A stretch of DNA of 64,000 nucleotides from Sitta carolinensis (lineage: Eukaryota; Chordata; Aves; Passeriformes; Sittidae). The translations under genes were made by a program, and so were the position numbers. This document shows, in pieces, positions 49,131-62,350 of the stretch (position 1 is its first letter; every line of letters begins with the position of its first letter). Under the pieces are notes generated by a model that did not search any database, was not told where the DNA came from, and saw only the letters and a program-made list of their open reading frames with translations. The stretch is from contig JAVUNC010000019.1 in the NCBI GenBank assembly GCA_032173965.1, positions 11,209,234-11,273,233 of the forward strand, in the 5' to 3' direction.

Positions 49131-52100
49131 GCATCACACCGACACGACTTTCATGGCCCGGGCGAAGCGTGGCACAAAATGCTGTTTTCTCCCCCTGTGC
49201 CCTCCCTTAGCCCCTCCACAAGAGGCACAAGGCAGCGCCTGCTGATGGTGCTGTAAATCAGTCTCAGGGCATTTGCAGGCTGGGGTGTCTTATTATCAAA
49301 GCTGTGGCTCTGACCCAGACTCCATTAAAAAACATAATCTTTTGAAATACTGACTAATGCCTGTCTTTGCAGGTATTTTCAGCCTGCGGGAAAAACCCAG
49401 GCAACATTTAAGTAATGTATGTGCACATTTTTGACCTCTTTTGGCAAGGCTCAAGTGCAAAGCACAAGTGCAAATCACTACAATTTGATATGGTTGTATT
49501 TCTATGAGGGCCCATTTTCAAATTTTTTTCAAAGAACCAATAACCCCCACCAAAAAACTTCAATTGGTCAACCAGAGGTTGTTAAATATTAATTTCCAAC
49601 ATAGCCATCATCTTTTGACAAGACCAATTACAAATTCCAAGCCAACATAGAAACAATTCCCCCCTCCCATGTCTGGGCAGACATGGTTTGGAAATCTGCA
49701 TTTCTTTGTAAGCAATGGCAGTTCCTGTGTTTCCTTTTGCACCTTCACAACCCATGCTCTCTATCCAAAAACAACATTTGAAGCAAACATACCTTTTTTC
49801 TGCTCATCAATATCACTTCCCATAGGAGACAGGATAGGGAGCAGCCCAAATTTTGGAGTGAGGAAGGCTCCTGATGGATGGATGAGAGGTCAGTCTCATT
49901 TATAATTGATTCATGGAGTGTTTTCATGTGCAGAGCATTCCCAGAAGTTTGCTCCTCAGCACCTCAGCTCCCTCAACACCTCTCAATGTACTTCTCCAGA
50001 CACAGGAAGTATTTCTGCTCTGCAAAGACAAGATTTCATTAAGCTGTGGGGGTTTTAACACAAGAGGAGCTGCCATTTTGATTTACTTCTCTGATTCACT
50101 CCAGAGAAGGTCCAGATCCAGCTGTTTGTCTGATGTAACAGTCATGAACGCTGATTTTCTTACCTCCCTTCACAAATGCAAGACCACTGGAGCCCCAGTG
50201 GCCATCTAAGGCTGTGTGTAGCAAAAAAATATCAGAGACAAATCCGTTCATGACCCAGCCACATGATTTTCAAGCTGGCAGATAAACTAGAAAAGCAACC
50301 AGCATGCACAAGCCTGAATCCTGCAGGGAACAGTAAGGAGCTATGTCAGCTTCAGGATCTGAGCAAGGTGTTCAAGGAGTCCTGCTTCATGACTCTGAGG
50401 ATTTCTCCTGGCTCACCTTTGCATGCATCCTGCCCCTCTGCCACTGGTGAATGGGGGACGTGGACAAGGGGGAGGGCAGGATACGAGCAACTCGTGTTCA
50501 ACATCTCACCACACTGGGCTTTCTTTTCAGTCATTCCTATTTTTAAGAAAGTGACGGGTTGGGGCCTTGTTCACTGTGGCACTGAGTTTTGCTTAGCCTG
50601 ATGGTCAAATGCAAGCTCCTTTCATTTTCTCCTTTCTTTCCAGAAGAAAACTGCAGTACTGGGCCTGGACACACTTGGCATTGGCAGCAGGGCACTTCCA
50701 TGGCCAGGGAGTGCTCAGAAGAGCTCACTGTTCATCTCTGGGACTTTGGATTCACTTCTCTGCCTTGCAGCTCTGCCCGAGCAGCTGGGCAGTGCACCAG
50801 CCCTCAGCTCTTATCTGCCCTCTCTCTCACTGAAAATGCAGCAGGCTTTCCCAAGACAAAATGCAAAATGTTTGTGAGGAACAAGGATTCATCTGCTCTG
50901 TCACAGAAGGTACAGAAAAAGAGTGACATGAAGGCAGGTTATGTGCCCAGTCCCAGTGGTTGCAGCTCCTCCACACCAAGCAGGATATTTCCGTTTAGTA
51001 CAAAAGGCAAAGTGGGAGTGGTCCTGTCTTCCCCCGCCTCCCCAAGCTGGTAAAAAGGCACACTGTGATTTTTAAATTTTTTTTGAAGGAGCCATTTAAC
51101 ATACAGTCAACTCCTATGACAAAATAAAGTTGTTATGAGAAAAATTACAGAGGAGAAAATTTATTTCCCTGGGATCAGAAGTTTGGAAATTCCAGGTGCC
51201 TGCAGGGCAGCTACCATTTTGCACAGCAGAAGTGAAGCATTGGATTTTACACATGCTTGTGCTATTTTTGTAGGAACACTTTATTTTTTCAACATATTTT
51301 TCAAAATACTTTGCTTTTTTCCCCTATGCTTCCCTTTAATCCAAAATAAAGTAACTTTGCTTAAAAGGCTAAAGTCAACCAAAACTTTGTCTCTATGTGA
51401 AGATTCTTTTTTTATTTGGTCATAAGGCACTTCTGTAATAAATTACATCACTATATTTCCTTCCCTAATTTTGTCTTTATGTTAAATCCAGCTGTGATTT
51501 TCAGCTTATTAGGGACACAGAGCAAGACTTGAGGACTCAACTGATTAAGAAAATGATTTTAAAGGGCAATTCAAGTTTCTGAAGGGATGTGTTATGCTCA
51601 CTTGTAGGACCCACCTCTGCTCTGAGTTACCCAGATCCAGAACCTCCATTTCCATCACGGCTGCCTTCTGCAGTGGATCAGGAGAGTATGTTAATGCTGC
51701 TCACCATCCTTGAGACAGGTGACATGTGTGTGTCCTGTGGGGAAACTTTGGACAGTACTCCTGGACCAGGTTGCTTGGACCAGACGTCTTGTTTTAGGGA
51801 ACCCAGCATGTTTTTTCTCACAAAGTGCAGGCAGAGGCCAGGACCTCTTAAGTTGTTTTCACACCCATGGCATTTTGATTTGAATGTGACAGAGACACTC
51901 CAAACACTGTAATACTTAAGCAATGGCCAATGGTTACAATTTGCTGTTGCTCAAGAAACTTCCTTGTTCAGTAACAGCAACAGTGATGTGCCCAGCACTG
52001 CAGCTGGAGATGTGGTCTGTGGGGGCTGGTTGCTGCACAGACACAGAAAAGAAGGCAGACATTGGTTCTTACACCCTCCAGCATTACAAGGCTGTAATTA

Positions 52101-52298
52101 AATCCCTTTTTCCAACACTCTCTGTATAAGCCTGCAGGGACGAGCTGGCACGTGAAGCCTGCAGGGAGCTGGAATCAGCGCGCAGAACAAAAGCGGAGAT
52201 GTTCCCCCACCATTTTATTGTCTGTTTATTGAATGTATCTTCAGCTCTGCTGGGAACTTCCCGGCACACAGGCTTAAAATGGAGCCTTTGTCTGTTTG

Positions 52299-52353
52299 TT
52301 TTTTTTTTTTGTTTGTTTTTTTTTTTGTTTTTTTTTTTTTTTTTTTTTTTTTT
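52299..52353. repeat. Poly-T tract with scattered G
   Basis: About 55 bp of nearly pure T. It may be a retroposon tail on the minus strand, but no element body is recognisable beside it. Confidence 0.9.
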
Positions 52354-55300
52354 GCTTCATCTCTTCAGGGGCAAATATACTGAGCCATTGATTAGGTTAT
52401 TTTGGGATTGTGGCACGGCACAATTGCTTGCTGTTACTCTGGCAGTAATTTCTCAGAAGCCTGTTATGCACATTTTATAGAGCTCTCGAAAACACAGAGC
52501 TACCCGAGAACATTTTACACAGCACGTTTCTGATGTGCCTTTGTGTGCAAGTTGTTTGTGTCTCGGCAGCAGCCAAAGAGCCGTTTGGATGTGTTGGTTG
52601 CTATAGTAATTACTTTTCTTGGGAACTAAAATAATAGCTTTCAGCTCCTGCAGCTCGCTGCTGTGTAGGCTGCCTTGAACCAGAGACGCTTCCATTTTGT
52701 TTTGGAGGGGGTTGGGGACTCTCAAGTATGCTGAGAGACAGACTTTCCTCCCTATGCTTGTGCAGCTAATTTTGAATATAACCTTTGCATAGGATGTGCC
52801 ACAGGTCTGAAGGCTCAAAAATAAAAGTAGCTTATGAAAGAATAGGACAGCTTGGCAGCTGTGGTTCCTGATGGGGAGAAGATTTGGATTTGCTTTCCAT
52901 TTACTGTTACTGAAAGCTGGTAGGAGAGGGACTGAGGCTCATGCTGAGACTGATTTTCAGGCTAAGGTCCCTACAAAACACTGGGTGGGAGGCTCAGAAG
53001 AGTTTCAAAATTCCCTAAGCAAGCCAAGCAGGAACGTGACAAGGATGGCAGCTCTGCATCGTTCAACATTTTTTGTTTGGGGATGTTACTCCTGTATGGA
53101 CCTGCATCTCTGGAGAGGGCAAGGGGGTCTCACAGTGGACAAAACAGCCTTTCAGAGCAACCCAACAGCTGGCAGACACCAGCTCCCCCCTTCCATCTGC
53201 AGGCAGAGAACATTTCTGAGTGATGTTTTAAACTGCAGCTCTGGATGTGTGCCTGAAAGGACACCATGTAGAAGCCTTTCCCAACAGTAGGACAAGCCCC
53301 TTGCTCATGGCTCTGGGAAAGTCTTTCAGTTGATTTGGGCTCCTGGACTGACAAACCAGTGATTTCTGTGCAGCTTGCAGCCAGGTGGGCTGGCAGAGCA
53401 TGGCACTTCTGGATCTGCCAAGGAAGCAGGAGAGAGGCAGGGGCAAGTGGCACAAGAAGTAGTAAGCCCGATTACCCACCTGCATCAAGAGGCAGGTGCA
53501 GGTTGACTGCAGCTCAGACTCTTGACACACAGGGCTTGACCTATATAAGGGTCCCAGCACCAGCAACAAGTACCAGTTTGGTTTTGCAGTCAGAGGCCAG
53601 CAAAAGGTGGGAAGGATATAAAAAAGGGGTCAGAGAAAGAAGCATGAGGAGCTAGGATGAAAGCAGAGAGAAAACAAATAGGGAAAGCATTTTACCTCCC
53701 AGTGCTGTCCTAGAAAACTTGCTCTCAGATGTACACATGGCTGCATTGGCAACTGGCAGGGAGATGCCAAAGGGAGATTGAGCATCATCTGCTGAAGGCT
53801 GTGAAGGCAAAACAGTTTCTGTTTGAGCAACAGCTACACAGAGATGCAGGGAGGGGGGGCGTTTGGGGAAACCACAGGGCAAAACTGTGTGGGGGAGATG
53901 TGCTTGGCTTGCAGGCAGCAGGTGATAAGAACTTACTTCCCACGTGTAGACGTGCAGATCTACCCTCCACCCCCTCCCCAATTTAGGCATAGCATACACA
54001 CAGGTTTTGTGCCTGCACAGCTCAGCAGCTGAAGCACAGTGCTGTAGCAACAGAGCTCGAGCAGCAGGGAGCTACATGAGCATCCTCACTCCCCCCAGGC
54101 AGTGCTGGATAAAGGACCCTCTGCCATGCCCATGAGGCTTGAATTTAACAATACTGCTGCAGCTAAAGCTGGGTTTCCTATGGCCTTTTTATAAACCTTT
54201 CAGGCTGTTTTCTGCTTTTGTATCATAAATTTTAGCTTCATCTTTAGTCCTGGTGGATTGTGGCATACCAAGAACTTAAAATTGTCCCCGAAGCACAGCA
54301 ATAGAAACAATATTTAAGATACAAAATCCGAAATGCAAAGGGGGAACAAAGAATATTTATCTCATGAGATGCTTTAGGAACAAAAAGTAACTCAAAGGCA
54401 TGTGAAGATAAAATTTCACAATCAGTCCAGTATATTACTTGATTCTGTAGATTATTGTCTGTCTTTGAAACATACCACCTGTATTCACAGTGGCCAACAC
54501 ATGCACTTTTAGCAAAGTAACAAAATTCACTTCTCTACCCACAATGGGTCAGGTGTAGGAGAATCTTGGCTTTCCTTAAACAGGAAATCTGCAGCTGTTG
54601 TGGGTACTTCAAATTGTAATAGAAAACATGATCCAACTATGAGATACAGACTCAAGTTACCACAAAGTGAACAAAATAATTCAGACTGATTTAACCACAA
54701 AAATATGACTCTTGATTTTTAAGCCATGGCTTAGAGGAGGAACAGGACAGGGCTAATTTATGACTTTTGATTTCTAGGGTCTACAGAATAATTTATGAGA
54801 GTATTTCTGGACCAGAAAATTTTTCTTTAATTTGAAAGTCAATTTTATTATTAACTATTTGATATTTGTCATGTGCAATGAGCTGCTAGTGACTTAGAAT
54901 ATGTACTTTAGGAAGTCTTGTTATATTAAAAGCAAAAGCTGCAGCTACGTTAAAAATTCAGGGAGGCTGCAAAACTTTTCTCTCCTGGAGAAAATGTTTG
55001 TGCTAGACAAGTATTCTTGCTGGCATAATAATGATTTCTTCTCAGCAGCAACTCCTCTCCAGCAAAAAACACCATAAGATAAAAAAAATCTCAAAAGTTT
55101 GCTCTTCCATATATCATTAAAATGACTTATCTTAATCACCATATGGCAGGTAGCTTGTCTAAATGTGTGGCGGCAGCTGGTCAATGCATGAATGCTCCTG
55201 GAGTGTGAAAAGCTGAAGTGCCACCCTAGTAAGTGTGTCAATTGCACCTTAGGGACATGCTTCATCCAGTGCAATGTCCTAGCCAAGTCACTGGAGCTCT

Positions 55301-55583
55301 GAAGGGGCAGCAAAGTTGCTCCACAGCCCTTATTTGTATAAACAGCACTTTCTCAGACAGGGAGGTTGTGCCAGCTGAATGAGTAGTCCTGCATAGCTCA
55401 GGTGGTGAATTTTGTTGCAATTGCACAAGAGAAAGCTGAATGCACAGAGAGATACCTACCATGAATTCACTGAGCTTGATCCTCCACCCCCACCAGAGCA
55501 CTGTCAGCTGTGGCTGCCAGTAGCAGCCACGTCATTGTCACAGGTTTAGATGCTGTCACTTAGGGCAAAGCACAAGCGGGAAA

Positions 55584-55665
55584 TTTTATTTTATTTTATT
55601 TTATTTTATTTTATTTTATTTTATTTTATTTATTTTATTTTATTTTATATTTATTATTTATTGTA
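55584..55665. repeat. (TTTTA)n pentanucleotide repeat
   Basis: About 80 bp of TTTTA units, degrading into TTTA and TTATT at the right end. The ORF over it is meaningless. Confidence 0.95.
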
Positions 55666-58600
55666 TTATTTTCCCATTTTTCCTCCTTGTGAAGCAATAT
55701 GTGGTGAACTCACACCCTTTGTTACAGTCAAAATCCCTGTGCTTAGTGTCAGGCTTAGGGAGTCCAGGAAGAGGCAAAAGTAATGCCATAGGGAAATTGC
55801 AAGGGATTTATGTTAAGGCTATTGCAGCTACCTGGGTGGAATGGTACAAAATGTTTTATTTGGCTTAATCAGCAGAACCTTCTTTGGAATAGATGAAAAT
55901 AGGCAGAGACAACATTTTAGTGCTAATCAATAGAATCCTCAGGTACCCCATCAAGCACGAAGACATCAGTAAGCAGAGCTGCTTTGGACCTACAAAGTAT
56001 TCATGCTGTGTAATGTGCATTAAACCACTCTGGGAACTCAAGCAAAGACAAGTTTGTGCTCTGGGGTGGTGCATCTCCAGACAGCACAAAAGTGGGGAAA
56101 AACTGTACTGTACCCAGCCTCACCTTTTAGATATTCTTATGTACCAGCCAGATCAAAATCCATCACCAGTTCCTGCCCCAGCAAGAAAAGCAGTCCAGCG
56201 CTGCTGCTCCATCCTGAAAGGAAAGAGACAAAGGAGATCAAGATTAGAAATAGGAAAAACTCACAGGAAAGCACCTGGCTCCCAGAAATTGTCTTGCTTT
56301 GACACTGAGCTTTATGCTTCAGTTAAATTTTCACCATGAAAGAGCAAAATACAAACCACCAGACGTCAATTAAATTACTATTTTGGTCAATCATATCCTT
56401 TCTGGTAGCTCTTCTTCACAGGTGTTTACCAAATGGTGATTCTGAGAAGCAAACCCTGCTTCACTAATTGAGCAGTGATAATTTTTAGGAACTGTTGCCT
56501 AATGTAAGTACAGAATTGTTATCCCTTCCTCCTCTGGGGATGCAACACTCAGGAACAAAAAAAAATGCTTCCAAAATCTCTTTAAAACAGAGCAGCTGTT
56601 TTAAGACAGGGAGGACAGTCTGTGTATATGGATACAACTGTCCCTACAGATGGCAGTTCAGGGTGTAAGCAAAGGTCAGAGCTGGCTAAGGGCATGGTTT
56701 GTGTCCATGGGACAGGAAGGCTTTTGGCTTCCTCAGCAAGACAAGCTGCCCCAGGGTTATTTTGTGTGAGCAGTCCTGAGAGCATTACACAGACAGGTAG
56801 CCAGGGCCTCTTACCCCTGCATGCCACGAGGGTCAGTCCTCTTTCTTCTCCATCACCCCGGTGTCCTGCTCACTCCTCATGGCTCTGTGTCCACATTTTC
56901 TGAGCCAGGCAGGACAAAGAAGCTGTCTGGGCTTCTTTCTGAGCACTTGACCTTGCATGGGGCACAGGCAATGTGTGCAGCACATCTGTGTGTCACTGGA
57001 GGCATCTATCTCTTCCAAATATGCCAACAATTCAGCAACCTGCCAGCAAAAGGAAGACATTTCAGAACTGCAGCAATTTTATTCTACAGCTCCGAAGAAG
57101 CAAAGCCATTCCTGGATGGGGATGTGAAAGTGCTATTGTAGTGTCTTGAGCAACAAATGGTGTCTAGTGTTTATGCAGAGGAAAGTGGTATGAACCAGAG
57201 AGAGGAAGTACTGACTAGCCTGTGTGGTTACACTGTCCATCCAAGCAGGAATGCTGGTAACCAAAGAAACCATAAAGGTAGAAAACCAACCACCCACCGA
57301 GGGGCCCCATACCTGCATAAAAGCTGCGACACAGGGACTTTCATCTTTGCTGTGGCTGCACTAGTGCAAACAAGTGTAGTTGCTCTTGTCTGCTGCTGTA
57401 CCTCTGCTGCATTCACATCTGAAAAATCCCACAGCATAACCCCTCAGTTTGCCTTTTATCCTTTCAACAAGGATAATCACACCCCCTGTATATAACAAAG
57501 AAAAAGAACAAAACATGCAAAGTCAAAAATATACATAATGGAAAATGCCATGATGAAAGTTGCAAAAGCAAACTGATTTTGTCCCCTCGTACCCCACTTG
57601 TTGTGATAAGGACTTTTATTTTACAGCCATCGATTCATTTTCTCGTGGGGCCTCAGCCTCCCCTGGTGTACAGAGCAGGCTGTGCCCAGATAGCAAAGAG
57701 GTGATCAGGCTTTGCTTTCCCCCCACTCATCCAGGGAGCCCAGGCCGTGCCCAGAGCAGCTTCTCAGCTCTTCTTCCGCTGGTAAAGCTGGCTTGTTTTC
57801 TTCTGAGTACTTTTCATTGCCTCAGGGAAAGTGCAGCGCTGCCACGTGAGGTGAGCAGCTGCTGTACTGTGCTGCAGGGGCAGGAGAGCCATGTGCAGAC
57901 AGCTTTTGGCCAGACAGGTTCCAGGTTCCAGCCGTGTACTTTTTTAGGGATCATTTAGAATGCTTACGACCTGATTTCACAGATAATGCAATTTTATTTG
58001 GCACTCGGTTCTGGTTTTGGGAATTTATGGATTGTGTACTTGGACTGACTGCAGCTGGGTTTCCCCTGGCATGGGAGCATTTAAAAATCATGTTTTTCAG
58101 TTACAATCCAAGCAATAATTTTTTTTTTCCAGACATACTCACTAGATCAAGTTTATTTAGAGAATTAAGCTCAGTTATTTGGAGTCCGATGCAGAGTAAC
58201 AAGTGGCAAGGAGCAGTAAGTACTGTCCAGCCTAGAGGAGAGCATGGACAAATTTAAAAAAAAAAAACAACAAACAAACAAACCCAGAAAAAATGTCTAG
58301 TTCAGTCTGTCCAGGTATGCTGGTGTTTTCACCATCCCTCTACAACCGAGGTAGTGTTACCTACACTAATTTCTTAAACTGCTGAGACTAAACTCCAAAG
58401 AAGGAACAAAAGCCCTGCAAGTGTAATGCTTTAGCATTGTAATTCACATTCCCTGCCACAGTGAACTAATAATGTAATTTAAATTACAGTAAAGGATGTA
58501 GGAAAGACAAGGCAAAAAAGGGAGACAAAAATGTCCTAGTAACAACATGTTCTTCCAAACTAGGAGCATAATCATGTGATTTAAATTTCTACCAGATTTG

Positions 58601-60229
58601 GGGGATTTTTTCATGTCATTGTTCTCTTTCTGCAATTATGTGGTTGCACTTGACTAAGTGGTAGTAAGCAAATAACATTAATTATTATTCTTATTGGAGG
58701 GTAGTGGACTGAAACCATGAAATATGTTTATCAGCTCCAGGTAATAAAAATTGTATGAAAATTTTAGGCAGTTTTAGCATCTTTCTTCTCTCTCTCTTTT
58801 TATACAAAAGAAGCAGGTCTGACAAGCAACATGACAGTGAAATCCTGCTAAGTCAGATGCTCAGTTTCAAACTTACATAATTGGGGTGTATTTCCATATT
58901 CCTTCCCTCCTTTTCTGTGCACGAGGCACAGACAGAGGGAATGTCTGCTCCAAGGCTGCTCACAGTAGCTAAGTGTGGAAGCCTCAATGTTGCAATTTAA
59001 ATATTTAAAATATCTTAACATCTCCACAGAGGGATAATTAAATACTGCACTAAGTCAGCAAAGTAGGGTCTGCTGCCCACTGACACTGGAGCCCATATGC
59101 TGCACAGAAGCAGGGTGAAACTCTTCTGTTTCAGGGAACACTGAGTAAATAAAAATTTGGTCAAACAGTATGCAATTTCCTCATTTTCAGAAAAGCAGTT
59201 CTAAAAACATGCAGGAAAGAAAATTTAATTATTAAAGAAAATCTGATTATTGTGGTGTTCCAATGCCATTTTCCGATTCTGGTACATTCTGTGATTTCTC
59301 AGGCTGTTATTTTTTGCAGCGTTATGGTGGAACTGTCTGCTAAAATTCCAGAGCCCTATCACACAAAGCTAATTTACTAGAAATGTCATCTGGCAGGTAA
59401 GCAGTTTTGTCCTTATCAGAAATTTAGGTGGCGTATTTGGAAAGAAGTGCCAAGAAAAGAAAGCTTCGTGTTCACAGATGGCATGTTCCTCATTGACTGT
59501 TTCAACCACAAGAGATGTGTGCACAGCTCCAGCCCTGTGGGCTGTGTGCTCTCAGAGTTGCAAGGGGTTTTTTTTTTTGTTAAATATAAAAATAGGTACA
59601 AGAAATACTGAAAGGAAAATACAAACGAAAAAACAAAGACCAAAGAGAAAACAAGAAGGTGAGAAACACAGCAAGTTGAGTTAAATCAGATGTATGTGCT
59701 GGCAGAGGAGAAGATGAGATGAGAGATGAAAATTCAGATCATGCCAGGCAGAACGGGAAACTGAACCTCCTCCAGCTTCTTGGAGGAGTGCCTTTATTAC
59801 TGTGTTTCAGGATAACTGAAAATGAGTAAACAGCACACCATTTGCTTTCCTTTCTAGCTTAGAAAGCTTACAAGCACCATTTCAGATTGAACAACGTTTC
59901 ATCTGATACAAGTGTGGGGGGTTGAGTTTTTTCCCCACACACAGAGCAAAGGAAGAATTAAATAATATTTATTTTGGCTGTCTTCTGGATTATTTCCCTC
60001 CCTCCTATTTGGCTGCTCAACTGAAAAGCAATCCTATACCCATTCTCCATTGATCTACTTCCAGTAATGTTCCACTCCACATCCCTCTGGGTTTGGCAGC
60101 ACCAGAAACAAATTCAGCTAGAAAGTCGTATAAGCCACTTACAACATTGGAAGTCTTTTCCCTCTGCTTCTGCCGATGAGGGAGCCTTCTCTTGGACTAA
60201 GTGGCAAGACACAGACTGGTTAGCTGTTT

Positions 60230-60800
60230 TGCAAACAGAAAACTGGTGAACAGGCTGCACTCAGAGGGTCGTGATCAATGCTTTTACCTCAGGGAGGCAG
60301 CCCATTGCAAGTGGGGCCTCCCTGAGATTGCCACTGGGCTCTACGCTGTCCATCCTCTCAAGGATTTGGGCGATAGATTTGAAAGCACCTTCACCCAGGT
60401 TGCCCATACCACTAAACCGGGTGGTGAGGACAATCTGCCCTGTGAGGAAAGACCGAGGGAGTTACATCTTATCTGCCTGGAGGAGAGAAGCCTTGGAGGC
60501 AAGGAGCTAATCTCAACATTCCAGAGTGCCACAAAGAGGGTGGAGGCACAACTCACAAAGGACCACGTGGAGAAGACAAGGCACAACATAAATTGTCTAA
60601 TGGTGAGAACAACCAAGGACTGAAACACAGGGATGTAGTGGTAGAGTCCCTGTCAAGGGAGGTTTCCAAGCTGCCACCGGACAAGGTGCTCGGTAATCTC
60701 ATCCAGGCTCCCTCCCACAAAGTTTGGATCACTGATCTTTCCAGCTCCCTTCCAGCCTGGACTGTTCCATGGCTCTGTGATTCTGTGCAGACAGGCACGG
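60230..60800 (+). mobile_element. CR1 LINE relic with end of reverse-transcriptase ORF
   Basis: Forward CR1-like sequence. A broken frame still shows DLGDRFESTFTQVAHTTKPGG-type residues, which correspond to the DLxDGxxSxxxKFADDTK part of LINE reverse transcriptase. It is followed by a 3' region with 'ggaaagaccgagggagttac' and ends in 'ccatggctctgtgattctgt', like the CR1 terminus. Degenerate and not functional. It abuts the HNRNPLL CpG island. Confidence 0.75.
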
Positions 60801-61049
60801 GCTCCTGTGTCTTCCCCAATACTGCCCTGAAGAAGGAACCGGACCAGCCCCACCGTCTCCCAGCAAGCAGACCTGCCAGCACTGCAGTGCCAGCCGTGCA
60901 GACAGGTCTGCAGCTCACCGAGCTCGCAGGGACCACACGAAGGGCGCCGCTATTTCTCACCCGCCTGACACCGGACCCCATCGGGCCACGTGAACAGCAC
61001 CAACTCCTGGCTCGGGGCCGAGGGCCAGGATTTGGGTGGTGAGGAGCGG

Positions 61050-62350
61050 TCTCACGGCTCACCGGCCTCTGTGACCCGGCTAACTCACGGCCGCCGTGGC
61101 CCTCGCAGCCGGGACACACCGGCCGCGCCGCTCCGGGCGGACCGCAGCGCCGGGGTCCGCGTCCCCGCTGCCCCATCGGCCGGTGGCTCTGGGAAGGAGA
61201 CAAAGGCGGCGGGAACGGCCGGAGGCGGTGGTCGGCAGGGACAATGGCCGGGGGCCAGGGGCGCAGGGCGGGCGCTGGGGGACCCTGAGCGCGTCTCCCG
61301 CCGCCTCCCCCCGACCGAACCCTCAGGCATCCGCCGCACGGGGGCCGGGCCGACGCGGCCACACAGCAAGGTGACGGGCGCGCTCCCCGCCAATCGAACC
61401 GCGCTATTTTCTGATGGACACGTGTGCAGACCAATCGTCGCGGCGCACCCGCTCCCTCTTCCTCTGGCAGCCAATCGCGAGGCCGGCGGCGGGCGGAGAG
61501 GCGGGGCCGTGTGCCGGCGCGGGGCGGGCCGTGTGCGGGGGCCGGGCACAGAGCATCGCTCGGGCTCGGTGCCGCCGCCGGCTTGGTCCCCGCTCCCGCG
61601 TCGTCAGCCCCGCCGGCCGCCCTTCCCTCCCGCGGACATGTCGTCGCCGTCGTCCATAGAGCGGTACGAGGAGGAAGAGGAGGAGGAGGAAGACGGCGCC
61701 TATGAGAGCCAGGCCAAGCGGCTGAAGCCCAGCGCCGCTGCCGAGGAAGGCGAGATCGAGTACAGCGGCGCGGAGGAGAGCGAGGGCCGGCGGGACAAGC
61801 CCCCCGCGTCGCGCGGCGGCTTCTCGGGCGGGGTGAGGGACGCGGGGCCGGCGGGCGGGGGGCGGCTCCCCTCAGGCTGCCGGCGGGGGGAGGGGGCCCG
61901 GCCCGCCCCGCCCCTACCGCGGGCGAGGCCGCGACCGCCGCTGCTGCCCGGACAGCGGGGCCGTGCTCGGGGAGGGGCGGGGGGCTTCCCGCGGCCGCGG
62001 GGCCTGCCCGGGGTCGGGGCCTCTCCGCTCGCTTCCCGGGCGTGGAGGCGCTTCCGGCGGGCTGGGAATGGCGGGGGCTCCGGGCCGGGTCCTTGCCGCG
62101 CTCCCCGTCGCAGGCGTGCGCTTGTTCCTCGGCGCCCTCGGGCACGGGCTGAGGCTGCAGCCTGAGGCATGGATGGGTGTGCGGGCGGTGGGTTTGGGAG
62201 CTCCCGGGCCGCCGCAGTTCTGCGGGCAGCTGGGTGCCTTTCGGGGTATCGCCATTGCAAGTTTAGTGCCAGCCCTGTTGCTGAGCGTAACTATAGAAAC
62301 ACCGACCGGGGGGGTGGCGGCGGGGGCTGGGACCGCGGGCGAGGGTTTCT
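61050..62350 (+). promoter_or_regulatory. CpG-island promoter of HNRNPLL with three CCAAT boxes
   Basis: Dense CpG for about 1.3 kb around the first coding exon. Three direct CCAATCG elements lie at 61,390, 61,431 and 61,471, spaced 41 and 40 bp, 165-250 bp upstream of the ATG. These are consensus NF-Y cores. No TATA box is visible. Confidence 0.75.
61638..61832 (+). CDS. HNRNPLL: HNRNPLL, first coding exon (gene continues beyond window)
   Basis: A 65-codon first exon from ATG at 61,638 to a gtgagg donor at 61,833. It reads MSSPSSIERYEEEEEEEEDG and then YESQAKRLK and EEGEIEYSG, followed by SRGGFSGG; the YESQAKRLK and EEGEI blocks match the HNRNPLL N-terminus. The full protein has several RRMs and controls alternative splicing in lymphocytes, for example of CD45 (PTPRC) in mammals. 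Only the acidic N-terminal tail is present here. The Glu run is longer than in human. Its place beyond GALM agrees with the conserved gene order. Confidence 0.88.

Larger units (their letters stand above)
49140..60230. other. Long intergenic region between GALM and HNRNPLL (head-to-head)
   Basis: The two flanking genes point away from each other across this stretch. I found no exon with family similarity and no convincing long ORF. The longest open frames (about 150 codons, for instance near 50,589-51,053) have no recognisable domain. Simple repeats are listed separately. Regulatory elements or a non-coding transcript could be present, but sequence alone shows neither. Confidence 0.5.

Noticed and set aside
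50589..51053. 154-codon ORF in the GALM-HNRNPLL spacer
   Set aside because: No recognisable domain, no splice context and ordinary composition; consistent with chance.
60553..62145. 530-codon minus-strand ORF across the HNRNPLL promoter
   Set aside because: It is antisense to HNRNPLL exon 1 and its CpG island, low complexity (Arg/Pro/Ala), and runs into a CR1 relic. The opposite-strand exon 1 matches a known family.
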